64,000 nucleotides of DNA from Actinospineispora spinosispora DSM 44797 (lineage in GTDB: Bacteria > Actinomycetota > Actinomycetes > Mycobacteriales > Pseudonocardiaceae). The stretch lies in assembly GCF_000429025.1 (NCBI RefSeq), contig NZ_AUBB01000030.1, positions 62,001-126,000 on the forward strand. The letters run 5' to 3'. Under the pieces are notes generated by a model, which saw only the letters and a program-made list of their open reading frames with translations, searched no databases and was not told the origin of the DNA. This document shows positions 37,027 through 44,647 of this stretch, piece by piece. Position 1 is the stretch's first letter; each line of letters opens with the position of its first letter. The translations under genes and the position numbers were made by a program.

Positions 37027-37856
37027 CGGGGCAGGTTCCGCTTTCCTGCCGACTGCCGGGCCAGGTCTTCGCGCAGATAGTCGGCGTAGCTGCGCCTGCT
37101 GCCGCCGAAGGCCTCCATCTCGTCCTGCAGGTAGGTCTCGTAGCTGTAGACCTCACCCGCGAGCAGTGCGGCCGCATCGATGTCGTTGGCCGGGTCGACG
37201 GCGAGGAACCAGCGCTGGTCGAAGGGGTGACCGAGGTCGAGGTGAATGCACCGCAGACCGGCGTCGGTGACCCATTTCTCGATGCTGTCCCGGCGGAACT
37301 GCGTCACCCACGGGTAGACGAACTCCTCGCCCACATGGTCGGTGTCGCTCTCCAGGTAGGTCGCGGCGAAGATCGACTTTTCGTGCATGCACGCCCTGGC
37401 CTGCTGCAGGCAGCGGCGGATGTGGTTGCCAGGGGCGTGGGTGAAGACCGAGTGCACGTTGACGAAGTCGAACTGGACGCCGAACTTCTCCAGTGAGTAG
37501 TCCGCGTCCTCGAGGAAGGTGGGCCGCTTCATTCCCACGAACTCCGTGCCGAGGTGGGCGGCGATCCCATCGTGCAGCGCCCACGAGGTGGGCTCGACGC
37601 CGTAGTAGTTCCCCGGCCGCAGGTACATGATCGACAGTCGGCCGCCGCGCAGCGAGCCGCACCCGACATCGGCGAGCCGGTGGGTCTCACGCATGCCGAG
37701 CTGGGTGAGCATGCGGAACTGCAGCGCGCCGATCCGGTCGTAGTACTCCGGCGGGCCGACCCAGGCACGGTAGTGCTGCTCGCCGATGGCGACTCCGTCG
37801 CCGAAGTCGTTGGCCAGTTCCTGGGACGTCGCCGACGGGGTGGTCGATGTGGACAC
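37023..37856 (-). CDS. Class I SAM-dependent methyltransferase
   Basis: This 277-residue methyltransferase has a SAM-binding motif (LADVGCGSLRGGRL near residue 68) and an acidic end of the next strand (YYGVEP). A helical N-terminus precedes it. It is the second gene of the leftward PKS/NRPS operon, followed by an overlapping larger methyltransferase, so the pathway may install two methyl groups. I chose GTG 37856 because AGAGGAG lies about 10 bases upstream. The frame is open to 38036, but that would overlap the oxygenase gene. Confidence 0.82.
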   Translation of the reverse strand: MSTSTTPSATSQELANDFGDGVAIGEQHYRAWVGPPEYYDRIGALQFRMLTQLGMRETHRLADVGCGSLRGGRLSIMYLRPGNYYGVEPTSWALHDGIAAHLGTEFVGMKRPTFLEDADYSLEKFGVQFDFVNVHSVFTHAPGNHIRRCLQQARACMHEKSIFAATYLESDTDHVGEEFVYPWVTQFRRDSIEKWVTDAGLRCIHLDLGHPFDQRWFLAVDPANDIDAAALLAGEVYSYETYLQDEMEAFGGSRRSYADYLREDLARQSAGKRNLPR

Positions 37857-37941
37857 GGTGGCGTGGCTCCTCTGGTTGCCGGGTGCTGTCGGCCGGATCG
37901 GGTTTCGCGGATGGGGCACGCTCGCCGAGAGCGAGCCGCGG

Positions 37942-38733
37942 TCAGGCCGCGCCCGCGAGCAGCGGCTCGTCGGCGTGCAGCGGGGCGAGTGCGGCGGTGT
38001 CGCGGCTGCAGACGTAGTCCGGCGGTTCGTCGCCACCGGGCTCGGGCAGGTTGTCGACGCGGTTATAGGTGATGTAGAGGACGCGCCGGGGAAACGGCGT
38101 CACGTTCGGCGACGAGCCGTGGACGACAGTGCCCGCGAAGAAGACGACCGAACCCGCGGGCGCCGTGGTGGCGACGATGCCGTTGCTGTGGCAGAGCTCA
38201 GCGATCTGCTCGGCGCCGAGCACCCCATCGTCAGTGAGCGGAACCGGCGCGCGGTGGCTACCGGGAACCATCAGCAGTGGCCCGTTCACGGCCAGCATGT
38301 CGTCGAGCAGGACCGCGGCGCTGAGCACATCCGGGCGTGGCAGGTGATCGCGTCTGCTCCAGAAGGCGTAGTCCTGGTGCCAGGGCCAGCCCTCGCCTGC
38401 CATCGGCGTGTTCAGGGTGACCTTGGTCTGGTGTACGTAAACGTCACCGCCCAGTAGTCGCCGCGCCAGCGCGAGGATCCTCGGCATCCTGGTCAAGCGG
38501 GCATACACCGGCGCACGGTCGTGCACGCCGTAGACGATGCGGAGCGAGCCGTCCCCGGTGTTGCACAGGGTGGCTTCCGGCCGGGCGCCGGCGGCATCGA
38601 CGGCCGCGCGGCGCAGGGTGTCGATCTCCTCGGTGCCGATCACCGGATCGATGACGACATAGCCCTCGATGACGTACCGGTCGACCAAGGCTTGATCGAT
38701 TCCAGCCTGATCGACCCTGACAGAGTCCGGCAC
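37942..38733 (-). CDS. PhyH-family Fe(II)/2-oxoglutarate dioxygenase
   Basis: This 263-residue non-haem iron oxygenase has metal ligands HQD (PWHQDYAFW, about residue 138) and a distal His (GTVVHGSSPN, about 217), followed by the 2-oxoglutarate-binding Arg. Relatives hydroxylate or desaturate amino acids and lipid-like acids. It is the first gene of the long leftward operon. TAGGGG sits just before the GTG at 38733, and an operator-like TGATACTACCA lies 18 bases upstream of it. It probably hydroxylates the starter, an amino acid precursor or the chain; the substrate is unknown. Confidence 0.9.
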   Translation of the reverse strand: MPDSVRVDQAGIDQALVDRYVIEGYVVIDPVIGTEEIDTLRRAAVDAAGARPEATLCNTGDGSLRIVYGVHDRAPVYARLTRMPRILALARRLLGGDVYVHQTKVTLNTPMAGEGWPWHQDYAFWSRRDHLPRPDVLSAAVLLDDMLAVNGPLLMVPGSHRAPVPLTDDGVLGAEQIAELCHSNGIVATTAPAGSVVFFAGTVVHGSSPNVTPFPRRVLYITYNRVDNLPEPGGDEPPDYVCSRDTAALAPLHADEPLLAGAA

Positions 38734-38750
38734 GGTGTCCCCTACCACAT

Positions 38751-38761
38751 TGATACTACCA
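38751..38761. promoter_or_regulatory. TGGTRNTACCA operator at PKS/NRPS operon promoter
   Basis: TGATACTACCA (TGGTAGTATCA on the minus strand) differs at one position from the repeated motif. It lies 18 bases upstream of the first gene of the leftward biosynthetic operon, where a repressor would block the promoter. Confidence 0.5.
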
Positions 38762-38776
38762 AATAAGGTAATGGTC

Positions 38777-38793
38777 CTACCGTTGAACGGTAG
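38777..38793. promoter_or_regulatory. Perfect 17-bp palindrome
   Basis: CTACCGTTGAACGGTAG has exact 8-base arms around a single G. It lies in the divergent promoter between the oxygenase and the transporter. The arms contain CTACC/GGTAG, as does the GntR-type motif, so it may be a second site for the same or another regulator. Confidence 0.45.
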
Positions 38794-38836
38794 CAGCGGT
38801 CCCCTGGGAGCGTCAACCGTCCGAACATATCCAAAT

Positions 38837-38851
38837 CTGGTCACTGACCAG
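38837..38851. promoter_or_regulatory. Palindrome CTGGTCACTGACCAG
   Basis: This perfect 7-1-7 palindrome lies in the same divergent region. Its TGGTC...GACCA arms recall the E. coli FadR site (TGGTCNGACCA) with a longer centre. It could bind one of the two FadR-like regulators encoded at 42939 and 44648; this is inferred. Confidence 0.45.
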
Positions 38852-38954
38852 GCATTTTCCTGGCGCGAACGCTGCTGTCCGGTCGACTCTCCGCGACGTC
38901 GCCGCGCGCCCGCCGCTTGCCATCTCCGAGTCAGCCGGACAAGCTTTCCGCTAT

Positions 38955-38965
38955 TGGTACTACCA
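38955..38965. promoter_or_regulatory. TGGTRNTACCA operator before MHS transporter
   Basis: TGGTACTACCA is a perfect palindrome around a central C. It lies 21 bases upstream of the transporter ATG at 38987 and so overlaps the likely promoter or start of transcription. Confidence 0.65.
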
Positions 38966-38986
38966 CTCTCGTCAAAAGAGGACACC

Positions 38987-40306
38987 ATGGCCGACCCCAC
39001 AGCGCACGGGATACCGGCAGCCGTCTCGACCGGTCCCCCGCCCCGGCGACTCAACCGTGCGGTGTTCGCCAGCACCGTCGGCAACGTCATCGAGTCCTAC
39101 GACTTCATCCTGTACGCGCTGATGGCGACCGTCGTCCTGCCCTCGGTCTTCTTCCCTGGCCAGAGCACGACCTCAGGTGTGCTGCTGTCGTTCGCCACCT
39201 ACTTCGTCGCCTTCGTGGCGCGGCCGGTGGGTGGACTGTTCTTCGGCCATATCGGCGACCGTCACGGGCGCAAGCGCGCGCTGCTCACGACGCTCCTGCT
39301 CATGGGGGTCGGCACCGCCGGCATCGGGCTCGTGCCCGGCCACGACCAGATCGGCGCCGCCGCGCCGGTGGCGCTGGTGGCGCTGCGCGTGTGTCAAGGG
39401 CTGGCACTCGGCGGCGAGTGGACCGGCGCCGCGCTGCTGGCGATGGAGTCGGGCTCGCGCCGAGAGGTCGGCTATCGGACCGGTTTCCCGCAGGCCGCGA
39501 ACCTACTCGGAATGAGCGCCGCCACCCTCGTCCTGCTGGTGCTGCGCCTGCTGCCAGACATGGACTTCTTCGCCTGGGGCTGGCGGATCGCGTTCCTGCT
39601 CAGCGCCGCGCTGATCACCCTGGGCATGTGGTTGCGGCTGCGGGTGGAGGAGACCGCCACGTTCACCGGGATGGTCCAGGCCGGGACGACATCCCGGTGG
39701 CCGCTGCTGGACCTGGTCCGGCACCAGCCCGCGACGGTCGTTCTGTGCACGCTGCTCAAGTGCGGCGACATGGTCGTCTATTACCTGTTCACGGTGTTCA
39801 TCCTCGCGTACGGCCCGACCGTGGGGTACGACCAGAGCTTCCTGTTGCTCTCGGTGGCGATCGGCGCGGCCGTCCTCGGCCTCGCGACACCACTGTTCGG
39901 AATGCTCGGTGACCTCCTCGGCCACCTGCGGGTGGCCGTGGCGGGCGCGGTGGCGGCCGCGCTCGTGTGCCTCTGCTACTTCCCGGTCTTCAACGCGGGC
40001 AATGAGCTCGGCACCGTGTTGCTCATACTGGTCAGCCTCACGACGTACTCGATGATGTTCGCCAACCAGGGCGCGATCTTCGGACTCGCGTTCGCACCGG
40101 CGTGGCGTTACAGCGGTGGTTCCGTCGTGATCAACACAGCCGGTCTGATCGCATCCGGACCCGCGCCCTTCGTCACCACCGCCCTGTTCGCCACCCTCGG
40201 CACGACCGGCGTGGCCGGTTACGGAGTAGGCGCGTGCCTGATCACAGTCGCCGCCTCAGCCGTACTGCTGGCAGGCCGCCACAGCGGACCCGACGACCTC
40301 CGGTAG
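38987..40306 (+). CDS. MFS transporter, metabolite:H+ symporter (MHS) type
   Basis: This 439-residue 12-TM transporter resembles ShiA/ProP. It has the N-terminal GNVIESYDFILYAL signature and the loop 2-3 motif HIGDRHGRKRAL. MHS proteins usually import organic acids or osmolytes, but in clusters they can also export. It diverges from the biosynthetic operon and carries a perfect operator copy in its promoter, so it is probably co-regulated with the pathway (substrate uptake or product export). AGAGGA lies at the right distance from the ATG. Confidence 0.9.
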   Translation: MADPTAHGIPAAVSTGPPPRRLNRAVFASTVGNVIESYDFILYALMATVVLPSVFFPGQSTTSGVLLSFATYFVAFVARPVGGLFFGHIGDRHGRKRALLTTLLLMGVGTAGIGLVPGHDQIGAAAPVALVALRVCQGLALGGEWTGAALLAMESGSRREVGYRTGFPQAANLLGMSAATLVLLVLRLLPDMDFFAWGWRIAFLLSAALITLGMWLRLRVEETATFTGMVQAGTTSRWPLLDLVRHQPATVVLCTLLKCGDMVVYYLFTVFILAYGPTVGYDQSFLLLSVAIGAAVLGLATPLFGMLGDLLGHLRVAVAGAVAAALVCLCYFPVFNAGNELGTVLLILVSLTTYSMMFANQGAIFGLAFAPAWRYSGGSVVINTAGLIASGPAPFVTTALFATLGTTGVAGYGVGACLITVAASAVLLAGRHSGPDDLR

Positions 40307-40481
40307 CTCGACGACTCGTCGACCATCATCCCCACTTGTCACAATCAGCCCCCTTGACTCATTGTCTGCACATCGAATCAAATATATTCGTTCGCAACAG
40401 TGGATGCTATTCATATTGCCCGGACCGTGACCAGCGCGCTGATTAGAGTAATCTCAGCGGACTGCGAGGTGCACTGAGGCG

Positions 40482-40500
40482 AATGCTAATGAAATGCTAA
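40482..40500 (+). promoter_or_regulatory. Helically phased direct repeat before sigma-like gene
   Basis: AATGCTAA occurs twice (40482-40489, 40493-40500) with an 11-base period, one helical turn, 49 bases before the sigma-like gene. The surrounding gap (40307-40548, 242 bases) is unusually AT-rich for this DNA and also contains GATTAGAGTAATC at 40441-40453. It may be a regulator site or part of the promoter. Confidence 0.35.
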
Positions 40501-40548
40501 ATCCACGTCGCGTGCATTGTTGCTGACGTACGGAGAAGGGTCGTCGCG

Positions 40549-42084
40549 ATGCTTCACCAGACATATGCCGACAGGCCCCCCGTGCCGCCGGAACAGCGAC
40601 CGCAGATCGACCCGATGAGCGCCGACCAGCGGCTGCTGGCTTCGCAACGCGCCTACGAAAACTTCTTCCGTGCCACTTATCCGCCACTCGCCATCCAGCT
40701 GCACGCCGTCCTCGGTAATCGCGAGGAGGCGCACCGTGCCGCCTACCTGGCGTTGCGTCACGCTGCACGGCGCTGGAACGAGGTCGGCGAGCTGGCCAAC
40801 CCGGCCAGCTGGGTACGGCAGCGGGCCAACGCCACCATTCGTCGGCAAGCCCGGCTGAGCTTGATCCGCAACCTCGCCGGAAGACGCACCAGTACATCGT
40901 CACCAGCCCAGCCGGGGTCCGACATCGCAGTGCTCGACGCCTTGCTGAGCTTGCCGGATGTTCAGCGGCGCGCGCTCATCTTCATCCACCTCGGGCGGTT
41001 GTCCGTGGATCAGCTGGCGCTCGAAGAGCACATCAACCACGCCACGGTCCTGAGCCGGTTGGCCTATGGCACAGCAGCACTGGGGCACCGGCTCAACTAC
41101 GACAGCGCGGAACGGGGCGAGGTCAGCTCCGAGCCTTGGGCAACCACCGAGATCAACGATTGGGCCCATCGACAGCTGAGCCACCTGGCGTACCAGCTGA
41201 GACCTACCCCGGGAACCGAGCCGATCCCGACGGTGTCCCACCGACGGTGGTCGACGAATGCCACGATCGGAGTGGTTGCCGGGGTGCTCGCGGTAGTCAC
41301 CATTGGGATCGGCGTCACCACCCAGCTGGGCGCGTCGAGCTACGCCCCGAGCGCTCCGCCCAGGCTGAGCGCCACCATCCCCACTTCTCGGACGGCCCTT
41401 CCAGCACCCCCCGCGGTAGTCCCGTCCGCACCCGTTCCCGCTGCCCCGAATTCGGCCGTTCCCGCAGCGACCCAGGCGCCGGTCGCCCAGGCCCCTGCTC
41501 GGTCCAGGGCGCCCTCCAGCGGTGAGCGACCAACTGCCGGAACCGAGCGGACCCCAGCGCGCAAACCCTCGACGCCGACCCACAGCCATTCCGACCGGGC
41601 GCACTCGGAATCGAACCACCCCAACGACCACGATTCCCCAAGCGATCATCCGGAGCCGGACGACTGGCGTCGGTCCCGTGTCATCGAGGAACAGCGGCAT
41701 GCGGATGTGTCGCGCGATTCGACCTACGGCTACCCCCGCGAACCGGAGCGTCGGCATTACCCGTCAGCGCCCGATGACTACCCGCAATCCCGGTTCACCA
41801 GCGTCCAGCCGTCGAGCACCGAGCAGGCAGTGGCACCCGAACCGGCCCCTACTAGCCCGCCCGGACCCGTGGCTGACCTGGACCAGCCCGCAGACCCGTA
41901 CCATCGCTCCGATCCCTACCAGGCTCCGTGGTCGACACCGAACGGCGTCAACGACCACGAGTGGGCCTCCGGGTCGCGCACCGTGCCGAGTGGCTCAGAG
42001 CACCGATCCGTTGATCAGCCGAGCCAAGCACCACAGGACCTTGATCGTGCGGAACCGACCCACACAGGCGATCCGGCCTGGTGA
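40549..42084 (+). CDS. Membrane-anchored sigma-70-like (ECF-type) protein
   Basis: This 511-residue protein has an N-terminal region (about 30-190) with the helical pattern of ECF sigma regions 2 and 4 (FFRATYPPLA...; LPDVQRRALIFIHLGRLSVDQLA...). There is a single membrane segment at about 238-260 (IGVVAGVLAVVTIGIGV), then about 250 residues rich in Pro, Ser, His and Asp that look disordered and extracytoplasmic. This layout implies a sigma-like or anti-sigma-like regulator tied to the membrane and sensing the cell surface. No separate anti-sigma gene is adjacent. GGAGAAGGG precedes the ATG. Its relation to the surrounding cluster is not clear. Confidence 0.7.
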   Translation: MLHQTYADRPPVPPEQRPQIDPMSADQRLLASQRAYENFFRATYPPLAIQLHAVLGNREEAHRAAYLALRHAARRWNEVGELANPASWVRQRANATIRRQARLSLIRNLAGRRTSTSSPAQPGSDIAVLDALLSLPDVQRRALIFIHLGRLSVDQLALEEHINHATVLSRLAYGTAALGHRLNYDSAERGEVSSEPWATTEINDWAHRQLSHLAYQLRPTPGTEPIPTVSHRRWSTNATIGVVAGVLAVVTIGIGVTTQLGASSYAPSAPPRLSATIPTSRTALPAPPAVVPSAPVPAAPNSAVPAATQAPVAQAPARSRAPSSGERPTAGTERTPARKPSTPTHSHSDRAHSESNHPNDHDSPSDHPEPDDWRRSRVIEEQRHADVSRDSTYGYPREPERRHYPSAPDDYPQSRFTSVQPSSTEQAVAPEPAPTSPPGPVADLDQPADPYHRSDPYQAPWSTPNGVNDHEWASGSRTVPSGSEHRSVDQPSQAPQDLDRAEPTHTGDPAW

Positions 42085-42372
42085 GCGTGTCCTCCGCTGA
42101 AGCCGCGGCCGTCGTGACGGTGGAGCCGGAACGCGCACCTTCGGCTCGACACCGCGCACCGCACGTTCACGCCGCGCCATGTGCACATCAAGCGCCGTGG
42201 ACGTCCGGTGCGCGGTGTCACCCGAATTGTCACCGACCGCTTGCCGGCAGGCTGGCACAGCGGACCCGACGACCGCGGCGGCAGAGACCAGGGCCGCGAT
42301 CATTCCGTTGCGCGACGGCCGCCGCCGTGGTTGATTCGATGAAGTCCCCATTCGATCACCCGCACGATCCAC
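41995..42372 (-). CDS. Possible small secreted protein (doubtful)
   Basis: This 125-residue frame on the minus strand has a basic N-terminus followed by a short hydrophobic run (MIAALVSAAAVVGSAVPA) ending at Cys, like a signal or lipoprotein peptide. The Pro before the Cys is atypical, and the Arg-rich rest resembles no family. It overlaps the 3' end of the sigma-like gene antisense. Otherwise the stretch 42085-42474 contains no supported gene. Low confidence. Confidence 0.25.
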   Translation of the reverse strand: MDRAGDRMGTSSNQPRRRPSRNGMIAALVSAAAVVGSAVPACRQAVGDNSGDTAHRTSTALDVHMARRERAVRGVEPKVRVPAPPSRRPRLQRRTRSPGRIACVGRFRTIKVLWCLARLINGSVL

Positions 42373-42474
42373 TGCCCGTCACGCGCGTCGGAGACACGAT
42401 CGGCGATGCGTGCGAGTCCCGAGCCGGTCACCCCGAGTGCGACAGCTCGAGCAAACGAAAGATCACTGGATTCC

Positions 42475-43038
42475 ATGCACGCAGAGCAGAGCCGCTCGGG
42501 CACAGCGGTCACCCTCGTCCGGCTCCATCCGGGCGAACACCTCCACAGCTCGCTGACCGATCTCATGACGCGGTCCGGCTGGCCTTCGGCGGTGCTGGCC
42601 TCCGCCATCGGGAGTCTGTCGGAGCTTCGCTACTCCTACGCGGAGACCGACCAGGCCGGCCGACCCACCTACTCACCCGCACGGACCGAGCGCGGACTGA
42701 TCGAGATCGCCTCGCTACAGGGCCACCTGGGCCGCACCGACGACGACGAGCCGCAGATCCATCTGCATGGTGTATTCGCCGCCGCCGACGGACGAGTCGT
42801 CGCCGGGCACGTTCACTCCGCCACGGTGCTGGTCACGATCGAGATCGGCTTGCTCTGCCCGTCCGACGTGGGCTGGCGGCGCACGATCAGTACCGATCCG
42901 CGTCATCCTGGGCTGCCCGTACTGGACCCGGTACCCGCCTACTCGCTGACCGGCCGAGAGCTCGACCTCGTGCTGCTGCCTCCGGCGGCCCCGGGCGTCA
43001 ACACCCCGTCGGTGGCCGCCTCGAAGGCGGCGAAGTGA
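42475..43038 (+). CDS. PPC/DUF296-domain protein
   Basis: This 187-residue protein carries the plant-and-prokaryote-conserved (PPC, DUF296) domain. It has the N-terminal strand LHPGEHLHSSL, the family core SAIGSLSEL, and the trimer/metal His motifs HLHGVF and GHVHSATV. In plants this domain is joined to AT-hooks; in bacteria its function is largely unknown. Start ATG 42475 is the most conservative choice; an in-frame ATG lies at 42406. Its 3' end overlaps the convergent GntR gene by 100 bases. Confidence 0.8.
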   Translation: MHAEQSRSGTAVTLVRLHPGEHLHSSLTDLMTRSGWPSAVLASAIGSLSELRYSYAETDQAGRPTYSPARTERGLIEIASLQGHLGRTDDDEPQIHLHGVFAAADGRVVAGHVHSATVLVTIEIGLLCPSDVGWRRTISTDPRHPGLPVLDPVPAYSLTGRELDLVLLPPAAPGVNTPSVAASKAAK

Positions 43039-43706
43039 TCATCCACGCTCCGTGCCGCCGCCACCACGTCGCCCGAGGCGACGGCCAGGTGAATGTCGCG
43101 ATGGACCATGGTCATGAAGTCACGCCAGCCGATGATCGTGCTGAGTTGCTCCTGCCGCCGCACGACTGACGTGCGCAGCGGCCCGCTGAGCGCTACCGCG
43201 AAGAAATTGATCGCCGTGTTGTGCGCGGCCCGCAGTAGTGCCTCGTGGAACTCGGCGTCGGCACGGATGAGGTCCTCACCTTCGTCTGCCTCGTCGATGC
43301 GCTGCGCGGCGCGCGCCAGATAGCCCAGCAAGACGGGATCGGCGAGCCGGGCGGCCTCGATGGCGGCCTGGCGCTCGAGTGCGATCCTGACGCTGTGCAG
43401 CGAGCGCAGCGTCAACTGTGAGGTCGTGACGGCCACGCTGAGCCCGACCGCCAGCCCGGCCGGGTCTATGTCCTGGGCGTAGGTGCCGGCTCCGACGGTG
43501 CGCCGCAGCACCCCGAGCGCCTCTACCTGCTGCAACCGGTCGCGCAGGGCGGTGCGGCTGACGCCGAGCATGAGAGCGAGCTGCCGCTCGCTCGGCAATC
43601 TGCCGCCGGGCCCGGCCTCGCGTATGACCTCGGCGAGTTGCTCGACGATCGGGTCGGAGCCGTAGGGGGACTGCAACTCCTGATCGTCCGGAACCACGGT
43701 CTCCAC
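42939..43706 (-). CDS. GntR-family regulator, FadR/FCD type (1)
   Basis: This 255-residue transcription factor has a winged helix-turn-helix (LPSERQLALMLGVSRTALRDRL, about residues 37-58, recognition helix included). It is followed by the all-helical FCD effector domain with metal/ligand residues in RADAEFHEALLRAAHN and in HRDIHLAV...DDHFAAFE. FadR-group regulators bind near-palindromes of the TGGTnnnACCA kind, such as the site 33 bases upstream of this gene. It is probably an autoregulated repressor of the TGGTRNTACCA regulon. The start is GTG 43706; GTG 43697 is possible. Confidence 0.92.
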   Translation of the reverse strand: METVVPDDQELQSPYGSDPIVEQLAEVIREAGPGGRLPSERQLALMLGVSRTALRDRLQQVEALGVLRRTVGAGTYAQDIDPAGLAVGLSVAVTTSQLTLRSLHSVRIALERQAAIEAARLADPVLLGYLARAAQRIDEADEGEDLIRADAEFHEALLRAAHNTAINFFAVALSGPLRTSVVRRQEQLSTIIGWRDFMTMVHRDIHLAVASGDVVAAARSVDDHFAAFEAATDGVLTPGAAGGSSTRSSSRPVSE

Positions 43707-43738
43707 CCCTCAGCTGGCCGCGACGCTCCGGGCCGCAG

Positions 43739-43749
43739 TGGTGTTACCA
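43739..43749. promoter_or_regulatory. TGGTRNTACCA operator between GntR-1 and queC
   Basis: TGGTGTTACCA lies in the 115-base divergent gap between the GntR-1 start (43706) and the QueC-like start (43822). One site could control both transcripts, the usual arrangement for an autoregulating GntR protein. Confidence 0.65.
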
Positions 43750-43821
43750 TACGCGCGGGTAGTGTGGCCGCCCCGCGACCGTCGGCGGACCCGTCCGTTG
43801 CCCTCATCCGTGCGGAGAGCG

Positions 43822-44502
43822 ATGCGAGACGTGGTGCGGGGCCCGGTCGGGACGCTGATCTCCGGCGGCGCCGACTCCGCAACGCTCGCGGCGTGGGCTG
43901 CCCGGGAGGGCTACCACCAGCGCGGGTTGTTCATCAGCGCGCGGGAACGAAACAGCGCACAGGAGCTGCGCTGCGCGCGTGCGATCACCGACGGTCTGGG
44001 GATCGGGCTGGAGGTCGTCGACCTCGGCGCCGTATTCCGCCCGACCGCCGACCCCTACCCGTTCGATGTGGAACTGCACACTCTGCGAGAGCAGCCCGAA
44101 CTCGTCAACCTGGCGGCGATGACCAGCTTCAACACGAGCCTGCTGATCACCGCGGTTCGGGTCGTGCTCGCGGGCGGCCGGTCGCTGCTCGTCGGACTGC
44201 ACGGCGACGACCTGGCGACCAAGCCCGCGTTGGCAGACTCGATGATCGCGCTGCAGGAGGTTGTGCGCTGCACGGTCGGCACCGTCACCCCGGATGAGCC
44301 GTTCTCCTTCGAGCTGCCGTTCCGCGACTGGTCGGCCATGGACGTGATCCGCGCCGGGCTCGAACTCGGGGTCGACTTCGCCGCTACCTGGAGCTGCCGG
44401 ACCGAGGGGCCGTCGCCCTGCCTGACCTGCCGCGACTGCACCGCCCGTGCCGCGGCCTTCGCCGCGGCGGGCGCACCGGATCCGGCGCTGCCGCGCCGGT
44501 GA
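43822..44502 (+). CDS. queC: QueC-like 7-cyano-7-deazaguanine synthase family protein
   Basis: This 226-residue ATP pyrophosphatase has PP-loop motif SGGADS near residue 14 and the C-terminal zinc site of QueC (SCRTEGPSPCLTCRDC, four Cys). QueC converts carboxy-deazaguanine to preQ0 through an adenylated amide. No QueD, QueE, QueF or GTP cyclohydrolase is encoded in the window, so it either draws on precursors made elsewhere or performs another ATP-dependent amide/nitrile step. I chose ATG 43822 (GGAGAG upstream); an upstream GTG at 43738 would place the operator inside the gene. Confidence 0.85.
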   Translation: MRDVVRGPVGTLISGGADSATLAAWAAREGYHQRGLFISARERNSAQELRCARAITDGLGIGLEVVDLGAVFRPTADPYPFDVELHTLREQPELVNLAAMTSFNTSLLITAVRVVLAGGRSLLVGLHGDDLATKPALADSMIALQEVVRCTVGTVTPDEPFSFELPFRDWSAMDVIRAGLELGVDFAATWSCRTEGPSPCLTCRDCTARAAAFAAAGAPDPALPRR

Positions 44503-44547
44503 CCGGGGGCGGCCGGCGAGTAACGCCGGACTGAGCAGTACGCCAAA

Positions 44548-44558
44548 TGGTAGTACCG
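44548..44558. promoter_or_regulatory. TGGTRNTACCA operator before GntR-2
   Basis: TGGTAGTACCG matches the motif except at the last base. It lies 89 bases before the second GntR start, between it and the QueC-like gene. It suggests cross- or autoregulation of GntR-2. Confidence 0.55.
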
Positions 44559-44647
44559 ATCGATCGGGTCTTCCGATACGCTGCGCGAGGCAGACCTCAG
44601 ACCTCAGACGACTTGCGGTCACTCTGCCCGCGGCGGGGAGGACATGC

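Noticed and set aside
42081..43169. 362-codon plus-strand frame overlapping the PPC-domain gene
   Set aside because: Composition is Arg/Ala/His-rich without a fold, while the other frame shows clear PPC motifs.
43738..43821. Earlier GTG start for the QueC-like gene
   Set aside because: It would place the operator TGGTGTTACCA within codons 1-4 and has no ribosome site. ATG 43822 has GGAGAG.
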